Assembly: GCA_946894095.1 (NCBI GenBank)
Contig: OX335643.1
Coordinates: forward strand, 6,187,036-6,251,035
DNA: 64,000 bases
DNA from: Incurvaria masculella
Taxonomy: Eukaryota > Arthropoda > Insecta > Lepidoptera > Incurvariidae
Direction: 5' to 3'
This document shows, piece by piece, positions 25,101 through 40,100 of the stretch. Each line of letters opens with the position of its first letter. Positions within the stretch are counted from its first letter, which is position 1. Position numbers and translations under genes: made by a program. Under the pieces are notes generated by a model. It was not told the DNA's origin, made no database searches, and was given only the letters and a program-made list of their open reading frames with translations.

Positions 25101-28100
25101 AGGTAGAGGAATCCTTAACCTCAGAAACCTCTATAATTCCGAGGTGTGTGATCTTCGTGACTACTTTTTGACGGCTGCAGAAAACAACTGGCATATCGAC
25201 GTAGTGGAGTGCGATTCTAAGCTCACCCCGCTTAATCTGTCCGACACGAGCTTTACGATTCCGGTTTCAAGCACTACTGAGCGTGTGGAAGTATGGAGAG
25301 GCAAGGAACTGCATGGACGGTTTCTCCGGGTACTAGAGTCGCCAAACACGCATCTCTAGGATTCAGTCCAATGGATGCGGTTTAGTGACCTATTTGGAGA
25401 AACTGAAGGCTTCGTTTGTGCCATTCAGGACCTAATGATCGTCACGCGTAACTTTCGGAAGTATATAATGAAGGAGCAATACAAACCGATAAGACAATCA
25501 AGTGCAACAAGCCTGATATTGTCTTGGTCGATCCCAAGTCCAATGAGATCTTCCTCGTAGACACAACAATACCACATGACGAAAAACTCGACAGGGCCGA
25601 AAATAAAAAGCTAATAAAATATTTAGACCTGGCCCACGAGGTTACCGCCATTTGGCGTGCACGGAAAACCACCATCGTGCCAATTGTTATGTCTACGAAC
25701 GGCGTTGTTCCAAAGAATTTGGCCAAACAATTAGAAAAATTAGACATCGATATTGGGCTCCGATTCCAGATGCAGAAAGCGGTTCTGCTCTCGAATACGA
25801 GAATCGTTCGGCGGTTTCTGTCTCTGTAGCTCGGAGCGGCCTTATCTGATTTGTCCCAGGTGGGACCTCCCTAAGGTTAAATACAGTTTTAGGTTTATAT
25901 TTTTTAAGGCTACGATTTTGTATGTTTTTTATTATATAATATAAACCTAAAATTAGTTAAACAAATATATAATGTGAATAATAATAACAATAATAACTTT
26001 ATTTCATCAGACACGATGAAATAAATTTGAAATGATGAAATGTTTTCATCCGCCATAACCTTTTGAGAATATTGAACATTAAAACTGTGCGATTTGCAGT
26101 CAACAATACATAGGAAATAGTATCAGAAATACTATGTTTATTGGAGGTACATGTATCAAAAGTAGGAACTTTAGGAGAAATTCCCGGTGTTGATCAAATG
26201 GCGAAATTAAAATGTATCTACGTTGATATTTAAAACAGGGATAGGAATTGACTGAAAATTATGGAATCTAAGGCCGCGTTGGCTGATAATATGTTAGGTT
26301 CTCTTGAGCACGTTACAACAGCTTATTTCACTTTTCATTCCTTATATTACATTAATAATTATAAATAAATTATTTTTAACGGAATAAATTCGTTTGTAAA
26401 TAGGTAATAAGTTAACTTACCGGCTGGTATTTTAAATTTACTACTTCCTGCCGAGGCGAGTTTGATGACGGCATTGGGTTTGTAGTACCAAGTGTCACCG
26501 CAAATTTCCACGTAAAGGTCCTTGTCGCTGTCTATACTCAGCACTTTTCCTATTTTCCCCAACGTCTAAAATATAAATAAAAAGGTACTTCAACAATCGG
26601 ATATTGAGAACTACAAAAATACACTAACGTCATCGCGATTGCAAGTTCTGGCTTCCTTAAACCGAATCTGATTTTCGAGTTCCAAGCGGTTGCCTTAGCT
26701 AACTTTTGAGGTTTATGGAAATAGTGACCGATCTATTTCTTTGTCATAATATAGTAGAGCCTATGACCAACATTCGTGTCATGTTAATCCAGTTATTTAA
26801 CTTGGAGGCAAAGAAAGACGCTATATTGAAGAAACACCTCCATGATAAGAGATGCAGAACTAAATCACTATACATGCATTCGCGTATCATATTAGCTGGC
26901 AGTAGTAATTTCCTAATTATAATCTCCCTACCTCAGCTTTTCTTGTACGTAGAATTGTGTACAGTGAAAATTGCTTCAATAACCTGTGTAAATGGTCAAA
27001 ATATAAATGTACCTTCCGCATATCATCGACAAAGCCGACGCGCACTTCGTGTATCTCCCTCACTCTGTCCTCGTCGGAGAGCACCTGCACCACGTCCCCC
27101 ACCTCGAACTCTCCCCCCGCAGCCCGCGCCGTCTCTGTCTCCGGGCGGGGTGAACTCGTCTCTTCAGCTGCATTTAGACGCACGATGCAAACACACAATC
27201 TCAGAGAAGATTTTGGTCTAAGCGGTAAATGAAATATGCGACACTTTAATAAAACGGTGCATTTACGTGGACAGTTTAAACAAAGTAAAATATGATTATG
27301 GCTAGATTTTTAGTAGCTTAAAATTAAAAGTAAAAGCTTAGCTCTTTAAAACTCACTTGCATCCAATACCTTCACAGCGCCAGTGGCAGCCAATCCTTCG
27401 TGGTTCCTCGCCTCGCAGGTGTACCAGCCTGCATACTCGGGCTCCGTACTTTCGATCTGCCGAACAGTTCGATAGCTAATCTCATTCCGAAAAACTACTG
27501 GAGTGAGCAAATAGATTACATTTCAAATAGGATAAACAATATATATGTTTTTTGATAGATGGGAAAAAATGTTTTTACTAGATTTAAGATTGAATACTCA
27601 ATTGGTTTATTTAATATATATATATTTTTATATATGACACCATTTTTTTTCTCAATAAAATATTTTAAGAACATATGATTTGAAATTTAGAATTTTTACT
27701 AACCCTTTTACAAATAAATCCAGATCATCCTCTGAATAGTTAAACAATGTTGTGTGTTGTGTATTGACATGTAGTTGCGAATTCGAGAGACAGGTATAAA
27801 ATCTTTTGTAACTAATCAGAGGATGGCCGATCTATTGAAATAAGTTTATTAAAATAACTTTCTCTTAAACTCGTGACCTAAACTAAATGTTAAGCTGGAA
27901 TGTCGTAAGCATTTAAAAAAAATTAAAGACTAAGGATAAGTTTAGTTTGTTTACAATCCATCATGGTGTAACCTTACAATACAGGTGTATTGAAAGTAAA
28001 TGAAATGAAAATGAAAGTAAACAAAACTATAAATAAGGATTTACAATAATAGCAAGTCCTGGAAATCGGTAGCAATCATTATAGCAAAAATAAAGTACTG

Positions 28101-31100
28101 TTTTAGTTAAAAACTTACCCTGAATGTTTCAGTATAAGATGAATCTTCGGTTTTGATGCGGATGTGGTCGGGCTCAAACTCTACAGCCTCCTTAAACTGT
28201 TGACAAAAAATACAATTCAGAGAGTCGTTTCTCTATCAATTTCCCATACTACGGGCGATAACTGTTTAACGCTTCTTAATGTCTTACTAGGTTTTCGAAC
28301 ATTTGGATTAAAAAATATAACGTCGAAATCTACGTCCGTAATTTTTAATTTTTTTAATATGTATATTAAATTTTAAATACGGGACTATGATAGCATAGAT
28401 ATCCAAGCCGACGATCCACGCTAATTTACATAGATAATTTTTCATGTTAATAAGTTACCCATTTCAGGTTAAGGTATCCTTCAGGTTTGTTGTTGACTGT
28501 ACATTCAACTGTCACTGTGGTGCCGCTTCTCTCCTGTTTGGCGACGATCGTGGCGTCGGTGTGGACGCAGTCTGTACAAATAAACGAAATATTCGTTATT
28601 GTCATTTAAATAAATATTGTATTTTAACAATATAAATACACCAAACATATGTATATTTGTACGTGCCGAGGGGTTAGGGAGCTCGGAATAGTCACATATA
28701 CCCATGGAGGCGAAGAAATAACCTCCATGCATATACCTCACATCGCGAAACCATTCCAGGCACCATTTTCGTTGATTTGTGTGCTTTCCAGCTTGTCTAC
28801 ATTGCGTATATAGGCGCAGAATAAGGTATAGGTTCAGGCCTGGATTAAAGAGAAAGGGATAGCTTGCTCACATCACACCGGTGTTGAATAGGGATAATAA
28901 AGGTGGCGTTGCAATTCACATTACAGAATACCAATGAATCATCTTTTATTTATAATGAAATGACTTAATTAATAGTTAAACTCACGCCTACTTAGGCATA
29001 ATTTGGAATCAAGGCTACTCAATGACGTAGGCAGGTTTCCGCAGCAACACTGTATATTTTCGTAGATGTACAAGTGCGTTCTCGTTAATGGTTACCAGTG
29101 AATAGGTTGAAATGGACTGAGGTGGAAATGCGGTCGCGCGTCTTTTGTAACCGCGTTCAGCGAGCTTGTGTGCGTGCGTCGCCCGCCTGTGTGACCGCAA
29201 TATTCCTAAACCTTATGGAATAAGAACATGAAAAAAACATGTATAATTTTTAGCTAACGTTCTACCAATATAATTAAAAACATATTTTAGAAAATGATAT
29301 TTTTTGCATGAAAAACATTCTGAAATCAGGTCTCAAACATATTATTTTTCATGTTTGCTGCTGATATTGACATTGACAGATATTGTTTTAAATATCATTT
29401 TAAAGACCGTAACATAAGCTACCAATTCAGTTAAGGTTATGTATAACTTTTGTAAATGTCTTTAACGAAACAATAAAAAAAACCTGCACACATTTAGAAA
29501 GATTTATTCCGAGCTGCTCTAACTGAGCGACGTCGGGCTCTGGCTATGTCGCTTCAAACGCAAACATTGTTCAAAAATGTTAAGGTATAAGGATGCTCTT
29601 AAATATGAAGCCTACCTTTAGAAATCGATGGCCTGGTGTCACTGCTTCCTGACTCGATCTTGACGACTGCTTTAGGGTTATATACCCACGTATCTCCACA
29701 AACACGTACTTGAATATTTCCATTGGCTCGACTCTCTAAGATTTTTCCTATTTTCCCCAAAGCCTGCAAATAGAAAAGGTATTGTAAATTTTGTACCTAC
29801 ATACATGCATACGTTGAAGCCGCGCTTCCGGATGGGTAGGCAGAGATAATAGAACGGTATACGGTACGATCACAGCACAGCTCTTTCGCTTCATTTACAG
29901 ACATACATATTTTCATAATTGCTCTACGATTACGGGTGCTACGTACCTTAACTTTACGAAGAATTACATTGATTTGGTCGCGGTACGTTCTCCTAGCCCG
30001 CCTGGGCACGACACTTCCGCTCACTTTTGCTCTGTACAGTTGTTTCGTCATTCTTTCATCACTTATGCCATCTTAGCCTAAACTAAGTAATACCATTTTA
30101 TGTGCCTGACCTTAATCGAAATAACAAAAGTAACAATCTTGTACAAGCACATTTATTTTTATATAATAATATTAATTTTATTAATTTTCGGAACACCTAT
30201 ATTCCTAAAAGGGAAAAAGAGATATAATTTTAACGTAAGCGTTTCTTTACGAGTACGACATTGTGGTATTATTATTATTAATTTCATATTTATCTTTATG
30301 TTGGCTTGTATTGTTTTGCAAAATTACCATGGCTCTATACACCTGAATAAATATACTTTTTCGTACTAAGCAGGTACGACGTCGCTTATTCCAAGGAATG
30401 TGTTATGTACGTATGGATAATCGACGATGAAGCAAGGACACATTAATTGAATCTTAAACACTGTGTTAGTAGGAGGTATTCATTACGGGAGGAGGGACTG
30501 TAGGAGAATTCCAACGTTCGAATCCTGCTTCAGACGAATGCCCAGATCAAGGCGCACGAGGTTTATTTAGAGCACTATATTTATTATTCTGTGTCTCAAG
30601 CATACTTCAGCAGGACCGGCTGGTAAATATCTTCAGGCCCGTCTCAAGGTACAAAGAACTCAAGGTTAGAAGTGACCCAATGTCATTTTGGACTGATGTC
30701 GGGCTGAATTTTTTTATACAATTAATTTTATTTGTAAAATTACACGTACAAATCATATAATATAGCCGAACAGGGCGGTGTTGCCCAGCTACAGCACGGG
30801 TCGCATTTCTAAACCAAATCTCGTCAAATTTTGTGAGCAGGTTCGATAATTACACTGCCTTTTTTGTGGAAAATATTCAAAAATATCACAAACATTTTGT
30901 TTTCTGACATGATCTAAAGCGTTAGGTATGTACCAAGTGAGAAATATACGGGAAAAACATTTATTCAGTTTTAAGATATGCAAAGACAGACTCGTGAGGT
31001 GCCAACGGAACCCTATTACTAAGCCTCCATTGTCCGTCCGCCCGTCCGTCCTTCCGTCCGTCTGTCTATCACAGGGCTGTATCTCATGAACCTTAATAGG

Positions 31101-34100
31101 TGGGCAGCTGAAATTTTCACAGAGTGTGTATTTATTTTGCCGCTACAACAAAAAATAGGTCAAATTAAAAAAATAATTAAAGAGGGTCCCCATATAAAAA
31201 ACGTGATTTTTTGGTGTTAAATCATGTGCGATAGTACGGAACCCTTCGACTCCGACTCGCACTTGGCCGGTTTTTTTAATATGGATAGTACGGATTTGAT
31301 GACGGCAACGACAGCAACGGTACATGTGATAGCGTGTAGGATTCACATAAATGAGCAGTAAAGCATAATATTAAAGATAAATACCGGTTCCATTCCCCCC
31401 GTCCAGCCACCATGAGCATCTTCCAGTGCCGCCACTGTATCCTTGTCAGAGAGCACCTGCACGACGTCTCCCTCCGAGAATGTTCCGTCGTCCAGTTTCG
31501 TCGTCGGTTCTGCTGCTATCCAAAGTCAACATTATTGTCATACTTCGGATTGTGAGCGGTGAAAATGTTTCGATTCGATTAGTGTATCAGTATGGTATAC
31601 AGGTTGCCATTTGTCATAAAGCAAACCAGGTACCTACTCCTTGGCCTATTTGGAGCAAACAAGTTGGATACGGATACATTGAACCTTTTTAGGGTTCTGT
31701 ACCCAAAGGGTGAAAACGGAACCCTATTACTAAACCTCCGCTGTCCGTCTGTCCGTCCGCCCGCCCGTCTGTCACAGGGCTTTATGTCGTGATCCGTAAT
31801 AGGCAAGCAGCTGAAATTTTCAAGGAGTGTGTATTTATTTTGCCGCTATAACAACAAATAAGTAAAATAAAAAATAATAAAAATTAAAGAGCCCCATACA
31901 AAAAACGTGATTTTTTTGTGTTAAATCTTGTACGTTTCGTGTACGAGACCGACTCGCGCTTGGCCGGTACTAAACTTATTAAAACACTTTTAACAAAATG
32001 ATCCCGTGTGAACAGACCAATGAACGCAAGGAACACGCGGCGGCGGTGGGGGAGCGACAGCGCACAGAGCGGCAAAATCGCAACGTAGCGTCGGGTCGGG
32101 TCTCACTACCGTAGTATTTTGCACGCGAAAACGAATTTGATCAATAACTCCTTAAATAGGCCATATCCGATAAAACTTTACCAAACGTTTGAGGCTCCAA
32201 ATAAGTCAAGGAATCACTGGTTTGCTTTATGACCTAAAGCCATATAGCGATTGTTGCTGTCAGTTTTTGAGTGTCTGGTGAAATAAAGAACAAAATTAAT
32301 AACAAACATATGTCATTCCGTAGATAGAGTTAACTTTTCGCCCAATAAACCAATCTAAGTTTAATTAGCCGGAATCTTGGATGCCACAAACATTATATGA
32401 TTTTTTTTTATTCTAAAAGTTAATGCGAGTCTGCCTTAAACAATGCCTTTTTTCCAAACAGTTCACTATAGCTTTGCAAATTATCACATCAAAGGACACG
32501 ATTTAATAAAAAAAAACACAGGTACCATTTGTTTTTTAAGGAACCCGACATGGATGGCTGATACCATTCAAATACGGTCATTATATTAACCATATACACC
32601 ACATTTTAGAAAGGATCAAATCCTTTGAAGTAATTTCATACGGCAAACTAAAGGAAATTGTCGATATTTAATAAACTGGTTCAAATTTTCAAGTAAGTAT
32701 TCAAACGTTACCCGTACCTTCACTAAACAAAATGTTCGCAATGAAACTCAACACACCTGGACTAGACGAATGTACCCACCGTCCTTCAGCACCACAAAAT
32801 CGTGTTCTTAATTCAAAATTTTATTATCTCTTTGCGGTGAACAATTTCATTAGTGATGGTTTGGCTAATTCATGAAAACATGAAAATTTGAATAAGTTTA
32901 TTAAATTAACACTTTCCTTAAGTTTTTTGGGTAACCTTACTTTTCTCTAAATTAACGATTTCGATTGCCAGCTAGTTTTTTTTTAAATCCAATAATGCAG
33001 TTTAATTTCTTGTCAAAAGCAACTTGGCTTTTAGCCACACAGATACAGTGAATACGAGTTTTTCCTTCACCATGAAGGCTTCGAATTCACCAATTGAAAC
33101 TTACTTGAATCCCCTTTCTCCACTTTAAGCTCCACAGCTCTCGTCGCGTAGAGCTCTCCATCGGTCCTGACCTCACAGGTGTACCAGCCCGCATCTTCCG
33201 GTTCCACGTTGTGGATCTGCGGAAGAGAATTGCTTACATTTCAAAATGTTAACGCCTGTAATTTACTTTTGATTTTGAATTTATTTTTGTTTTTTTTTTT
33301 CGTAAATAACTGCGTTAAAAGCAGTTCGATTCTGCATATTTTTTTTTATCTCAAAATGTTTCACATTAAGCATTTAGTTTTCCATTCAATAAAAAAAATT
33401 ATAACATTTGATCATCTTTAATTTCATGTATTTAAACTTTTTGGTAGGTACTTACAACTAACATAGTTACTAATGCAATTATATAAATTAATGTAATTTA
33501 TATCAATTTAACCTATGACAACTTAACCATTCATACATATGTATCGATCTCAAAAAAAAAATAGGTACGCTATTCCTGGTCTAGCGTTTACGGTCTTCGT
33601 TTTGTTTGAACCAACGTTTTCAAGAATACCAATAGGCATTTATAACTTTCTTTCTTTCAAAATTCTTGTTTCAATTGAGCGGTATATATACCTGAATTCC
33701 GACGGCGTCCGATGAGAAGGTGAAAAATGAGGAGAAGGACGTTATGCGTGGGAATAGGTCATCCACCTTGTCATTAATGCAGACATCTCTGGTCCCCTTC
33801 ACCTGGTGATAAAAACATTTGATTATCAATCATGCATAATTTATATTAAAATACAAATAATATGCTACAATAATTTAGCATCACCAAGCATTACAAGGGA
33901 TATAACAAAAAAGAACTAACACGATTTAAATAAAATTAAACTAAATAAAATATCTCCTCATATGTTGATTCCTAGTTTTGCCCAGACCGCTTGCTGTCTT
34001 GCCCCGCTGAATAGCAAGTGTCGACGATATCTTTTTCGGGAATGTGGCGTGTGTATTATATCACGACGGTAGTTATGTGGGGGTTCCATACAACTAGGGG

Positions 34101-37100
34101 TCGAGTTACATACAAAAAAATCCTAAGATAGGGTGGACTCTAAAATCTCCGAGGTCCGTAAGCGTCTGGCATTTACGCTCCCAATGCAATGGAAATTTAT
34201 ATATATTTGGTAAAAAAATATCAAAACTTTAAGTTAAAAATATCCCTGTATAACCTTTTTTCTTTTTTTGTAAATCGATCCCGAATCAAACCACAGAGAA
34301 AATAGAATGCATTTGTGTCTTTTTAGGGTCATTTCAGTTCTTTATCTTTTCAAAAAACTATTAATGCAGACACAGTTAGTCTTTGCCTGATATTTATTCC
34401 GTACAAAATATCAAGTAAATTGGAAGACTGGTTATAAAATAATTAGCAAACTACCTATACCCATGCGCAATCGTATGATACCTGGAGCGCAAGGGGGTCC
34501 ATACGGGCTCAGCTCATTCAGTCAAACAATTGCTAGTCGTGATGCCTAGTCAGTTCTTACATAAGTTACCTCTTACCTTCCAAGACCTTACCTCTTACCT
34601 CTTAAGTTCGACTTAAGTGGCACTGCTCACCCAAAGGTACTTATTTTTCTTATTTTTTAGTGACCTATAGAATTTCTAGCGCGTTTGATGCACAGTGGCC
34701 GATTAATGTGTCTTATTACCCGACTGCGTAATAAGGAGAGCTATGTTTTTTATTTATGGTATATCATGCATGCCATCTGTAGGTCACTCATGAAATAAGT
34801 GTGATTTCGTTTTCTACATTTTATTTATTTAATCAATTAATTCGTATCCTGAAACCTGTAATTTCTTTATGCAATTAATAATTCATTCATTCATTTACTC
34901 TTACCATAACAAGCCCAAGAATGTAAACAAATGACAAACTTAATATAATTCAGAAATAAGAATCCTAACCCACAAATCCGTTTAAGTTAAAACTTAATCA
35001 AAAACTAAAGAAAAACAAATTTCCACGAATTACAATTGCAAAGCCAAATATATAGAAGCATCGATTCCCAGTAACAAGAAGTGTCAAAAGTCAGGTCAGA
35101 TAAATGTTTAAGCGGTAGGTAACATCATCAGTTACTTTGACTGATAATGACATATATTGATAGTAACCAGGGTGACAAGGCCTTGCTATATATCTCGAGT
35201 AAAGATGGACAGTTACTGTAGGTGGATTAATTTGGGACTTCGAATCTGATCCGTGTCGACAGCAATTTTATTTCTTAGATATACCACCATCTTACCAAGG
35301 TTGATTGTTCAAAGTTAATAAAGATGAATTCTCACGTACATACGCTATACATATATACTAGCCAATGCATATTTTTGTATGCGTTAAGTTCGAAAAACTA
35401 ATGGTATGACAACATACATAAAACATCTATAATTTCAGCCAATAAAATATTTTATAATGTTATATTTTTGGCATGGAAAAAAAGTCTGAAGTCAGGTCTC
35501 AAACGTATTCTTTTTCAAGTTTTCTGCTGATATTGACAGTAACATATATTGATTTAAATATTATTTTAAACAATATAACATTATGTACCAATTTAACAGG
35601 CGTACAAATAGTATCATTCTGCTCTCTTAACTGCTCCACCTCACTGCCGAGCTCTTGTTTAAAACTGGCATGAGGCTAACATGTTGATGTTAACATGAGG
35701 TGACATTGAGATAAGTAGTTCATATTCGAAGAATGTATTTGAATATCACTCACCCAGCGCACGTAAGAGTCTTTAGGCTTGGGGTCCACTGCGCAGGCCA
35801 GCTTTACGTCGCTCCGCACTTTATCCTCTCTGATTGTAACGGTGCTTTCGGATTTGGTGCAATCTGATAAAAAAACAAAATATTAAATCAATAAAAACAC
35901 ATTCCTTATCATTAGATGTTAAGTGATTCAGTATTTTTTAAATAATTGAGAAAAGGTATTCAAAAGATGAATGTTTCTGTTTAGCACTATTTTAAACATT
36001 TAATATGTATGTATGTATAATCGACCGTGAAGCAAGGACACATTCATTAAAGAAAGAACCATGAATAAGAATGAGTGCAGTGTTCTTGTTGTCCACTGCA
36101 CTAAAATGAGTATGCAATATGCAATAAAAAATATTTTGAATTTGAACCCTGTAAAAAGAACTATTTTACGAATATACTGCAAGGTTGGATCCGAACTTGA
36201 ACCCGAACCTCACCCGAAGTGAATCGTTAAATCGATGTATGTAGGTATAATCTGAAACAATGTGTTAGTAAAAGGCATTGATTACGGGAGGAGAGACTGT
36301 AGGAGAAATCCAAATTACTTTAATTAGCAGGTGGCGAAATTGGAAGACGCAATACCTGCGTATGGTATGTCTGGCCGGTTCGCGTCCAACCCTGCAATAT
36401 ATTCGTACAGTAGTTATTTTAACAGGGCTGTTTCTTTCATGTGTCCTTGCTTCACGGTCGATTATACATACTTACATATCACATTTCTTGGAATAAGCGA
36501 CGTACCTTCTTAGTACGAAAACCTATATTTACTCATTTTAAACATGTTTATTTCACGTTTATCTGAACTGTTACTATGTTCAGATGGCGGGGTTCACTTA
36601 TGTTATCAGTAAAACCTGACCTTAGCGCAAATATCGAGAAGTAACGTAACTGACTTGTTATGCACAATACGAGGAATTCCCCTATGCTCATCGTGGACTG
36701 ACATATTATGGAAACTAAGAAAGTTTTATATCGCAGTTGCAAGAGAAAGGAACTCTCCTCTGGATATTATTCTAATCAGATTTTTCACAGTTAGGTCACA
36801 TGTCATATATAATGGAAGTACGTCAGTTGACTAGGATATACATAATAGTAAGGCAGAAATGAAATTACCCGAGGATACCAGGGGTGTATAGGGACCGGCT
36901 GAGGAAAGCTTGGTGACTGCCTTGGCGCTGTAGAACCAGGTGTCGTCGCAGATAGCCACATTGAGGTCGCCATCGCTGTCTACGTACCTCACTCGTCCTA
37001 TCTTTCCCAGCGTCTTTAAAGTTCAGAGAAAGATGAACAATTTACGAGTGTGCAATATAATAAAAAATGGAGAAGGACTGAAGTATTTTGAATTTAAGAA

Positions 37101-40100
37101 TTTAAGTTGAGGGTCGCCTTCATAAAGTCCAAAAAGCAAAAGATGCAAAACCTAGAACATCCAAAAGTATGTATTTTTCGCGTGTATTATAAAATGCATA
37201 TAATATAATCCAACCTAACCTAACCTAACCTAATTGAAAGTATATGTATTCAAAGTGTTTTGGACGGTATGGGTTTTGGACCTTGTGCTTTTTGAACTTT
37301 ATGGTGCGTCTCCATTAAAAAATAGCTTCGTTAACAATTGCGTAATCACATTATAATTATTGGAAAAAAAAATATAACTTTAGGGGATTTTTCATTCGTT
37401 ATTTATTAAAACTATAGGTGTTACTTACTAAATGGCAAGGCTAATCCCGCCCGCCCAGGCGGTACCTCCGTAATGAATGAACGATGGCCGAACCGGCATT
37501 CAAAGTGGTTCGCGCCATCCGTCTGTTAACTCAACTGAATCCGAAATGACTGAATGCCAAGAATACACGCCCTGTTCACTAGACTTGCAATATAAGGAAG
37601 GTCCTGACGTGGCATCTAGTTCTCATGGGGTGTGTGGGCTAGTATTATGATATTAGATATGATGTTAACCATTCCGGTCCAGTTACATAAAAATCATTTA
37701 AAAGGAATGTATCAAGGAAAGCATTAAACACAGTCCAGATAGCAAGGGCGGTTGCCACAAGTTTGCTGATGTGATTTTAACTTGTTTCGTAAAATTTGCC
37801 GGAGCATGTTTGTTTCAATAATATTTTAAACTTGTTAAGTTAAGGATAAGCATTTAGTACATAGTTTGTTTAAACATTACTGTAAACTTATCATGTTACA
37901 TTTTCGTCAATAGATGGCGTTAGATTACTTATATATAACACTAGTGAATACACAAAAAGTGTTGCATAAATGTTTCGAAGTGATAATTTAATAACAGGTT
38001 CTCCCCGACACGCTCCGGCGCTTCACGCAACGTCCCTTAGTTGCACAACACACACACACACACACATAGTTTTTTAGGCTCGTGCGCCTTCTGCGACCGG
38101 CTATCCTTTTTAACGCCGACAGGCTAAAGGACATTAGGGGGGTGTTTTAGTGGGTAGGTGTGGCCTAGGGTTAGGTTAGACTCGCCAACCAGTCCCACAT
38201 AACCTGATTCCGGAATCAGGTATGCGTAAAGCATTTCACCTCCCCAGCCTCTTGCAGCCTCCGCTGGAATGCAAGGAGGTTTGAAAAAAAAAAAATTTAA
38301 TAACATCAACGAATTGTACGCAATTCGTTAAAAGAAAGGCTGGAAGAGCATAGCCTGCAAGCAAACAATGTTTTTTGACATCATTGAAGTTCTGATCAGA
38401 TCAGAACCTACAATTAAACATTTTACTACAAATTATATAATAGGATTTTTGTTGTGATAAACATTACACCAGGTGGTTATGTCAACATTGAAACTTCTTT
38501 GACTTGATGAACAGCATGCAATTTTGTCAGGTGTAAACTAGAAATTTTGATTTAAACTTGACGCAAGTGCACTCACTTGCCATGGCACATGTGTAGCAAA
38601 CCTTCTTGTTTGTCGCTTCGATCTTGTGGCACGTCGAAAACAAGTTTACATTGATGTCTGGGAGAGTATCTTAATAAGTGATTTATGATTAGAGGTTTAT
38701 AGAATATATCAATCGTTCGACATATTTTCAAAGATCTGCGTAGATACTTAAAACGAAAACTTACCGGTTCCATGCCCCCCGGGAATCCAATGCCATGACT
38801 ATGTAGTTTTTTGATCAAATCTTCGTCAAAGGTTATCTGTACCAGGTCCCCATCCTGAAACTCTGCAACCATGTAACATATTACTCAATACAAGGATATG
38901 CATTGCGTACATATATTTACCTATGTTCCCGAATACGGTTTGTTGCAAATAACTGTGACAATAAAGTAAGGTAAGTAAGGAAGGTAACGGTTGATAAAAT
39001 AAAACATATTTTGTTTAATGCTAAAACGTGTCTTTTTATCCCAATACGGTGCAAACATTATGGGATTACTATGATACATTAACTTGCCATGTGAACAGGC
39101 AAGTGATTGAATAATTCAGGCGTTTGGTCGCATTTGATTAAAATTAAATTCACCCATTAGAACGCACCCGCATGAAATGAAACTTAACGTCAGATGTAAC
39201 CACTAACTTGCCTGTTCACCGGACGAGTTAATTCACCAAGGTAGGCCTACTGAATGTAGACAATCCCTAGGGTTTTAAGGCTCTAGCTTAACACGCTGAA
39301 ATATATAAACCTAAACTTTAAAATTAAACTGGGTATGGCAGCATTTACGTTGGACACAAACGCGAAAAGCATACGAAAGTCCGAGTGGAAAACACTAAAC
39401 GTTACGTACTTTCTATCTGTTCTATTTTGTTAACCTCCAACGCGCTGACAGCCGCAAGCTCGTCAGTATCATCGTCCCGCAGCTCGCAGGTGTACCAGCC
39501 TACATCCTCAGGCTTCAAGTCCAAAATCTGTTGAAAGGCTCATTGTATATACATATGTACATCATTAATAACTGGTTATGATGCTGTCTCTACAGCAAAC
39601 ACAAAAAAACAACAACACTCTCCACCTCAAGGCAGAAATAATACAGTCATCGATAAATTAGAGTAGAGAAAGATTGCTTATACTAGTGTTTAATAGGGAT
39701 AATAAAATTCCATAGATGGCGTTGCGAAAAACATTCATTAAATTCGAACCATTGAATATCAATGTTTTTTTTTATTTACAATTACATTACTTAATTTATA
39801 GTTAATACATGTAACGTTTTTATCAGCCTACCTAGGCAAAATTTGGAAACAAGCTTAGTTCAATGACGGTGTTCTGGCAGTGACGGGAGATGGCGCTGGT
39901 TAGAAATTCCATAGAACCAGCGAAAATAGGCAGTTTATGTATAGGTACATATAGATGTAAAATTGTACGTAATACTACCTAAGTAATGCGTAGTATTTTT
40001 ATCTTTCTATTAACTCTGCTGGTTTCGCAAAATTTTATTAAGACTGTACCTGACGCTACGAAAATTCCATTTTTGGGTTATTTTTATCGTTATCTCAGCG

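Noticed and set aside
24357..25359. Active reverse transcriptase gene
   Set aside because: Two frameshifts, an in-frame stop and a missing N terminus.
26706..27232. Plus-strand ORFs of 171 and 91 codons
   Set aside because: They overlap exon 27 on the opposite strand and take their openness from its GC-rich linker.
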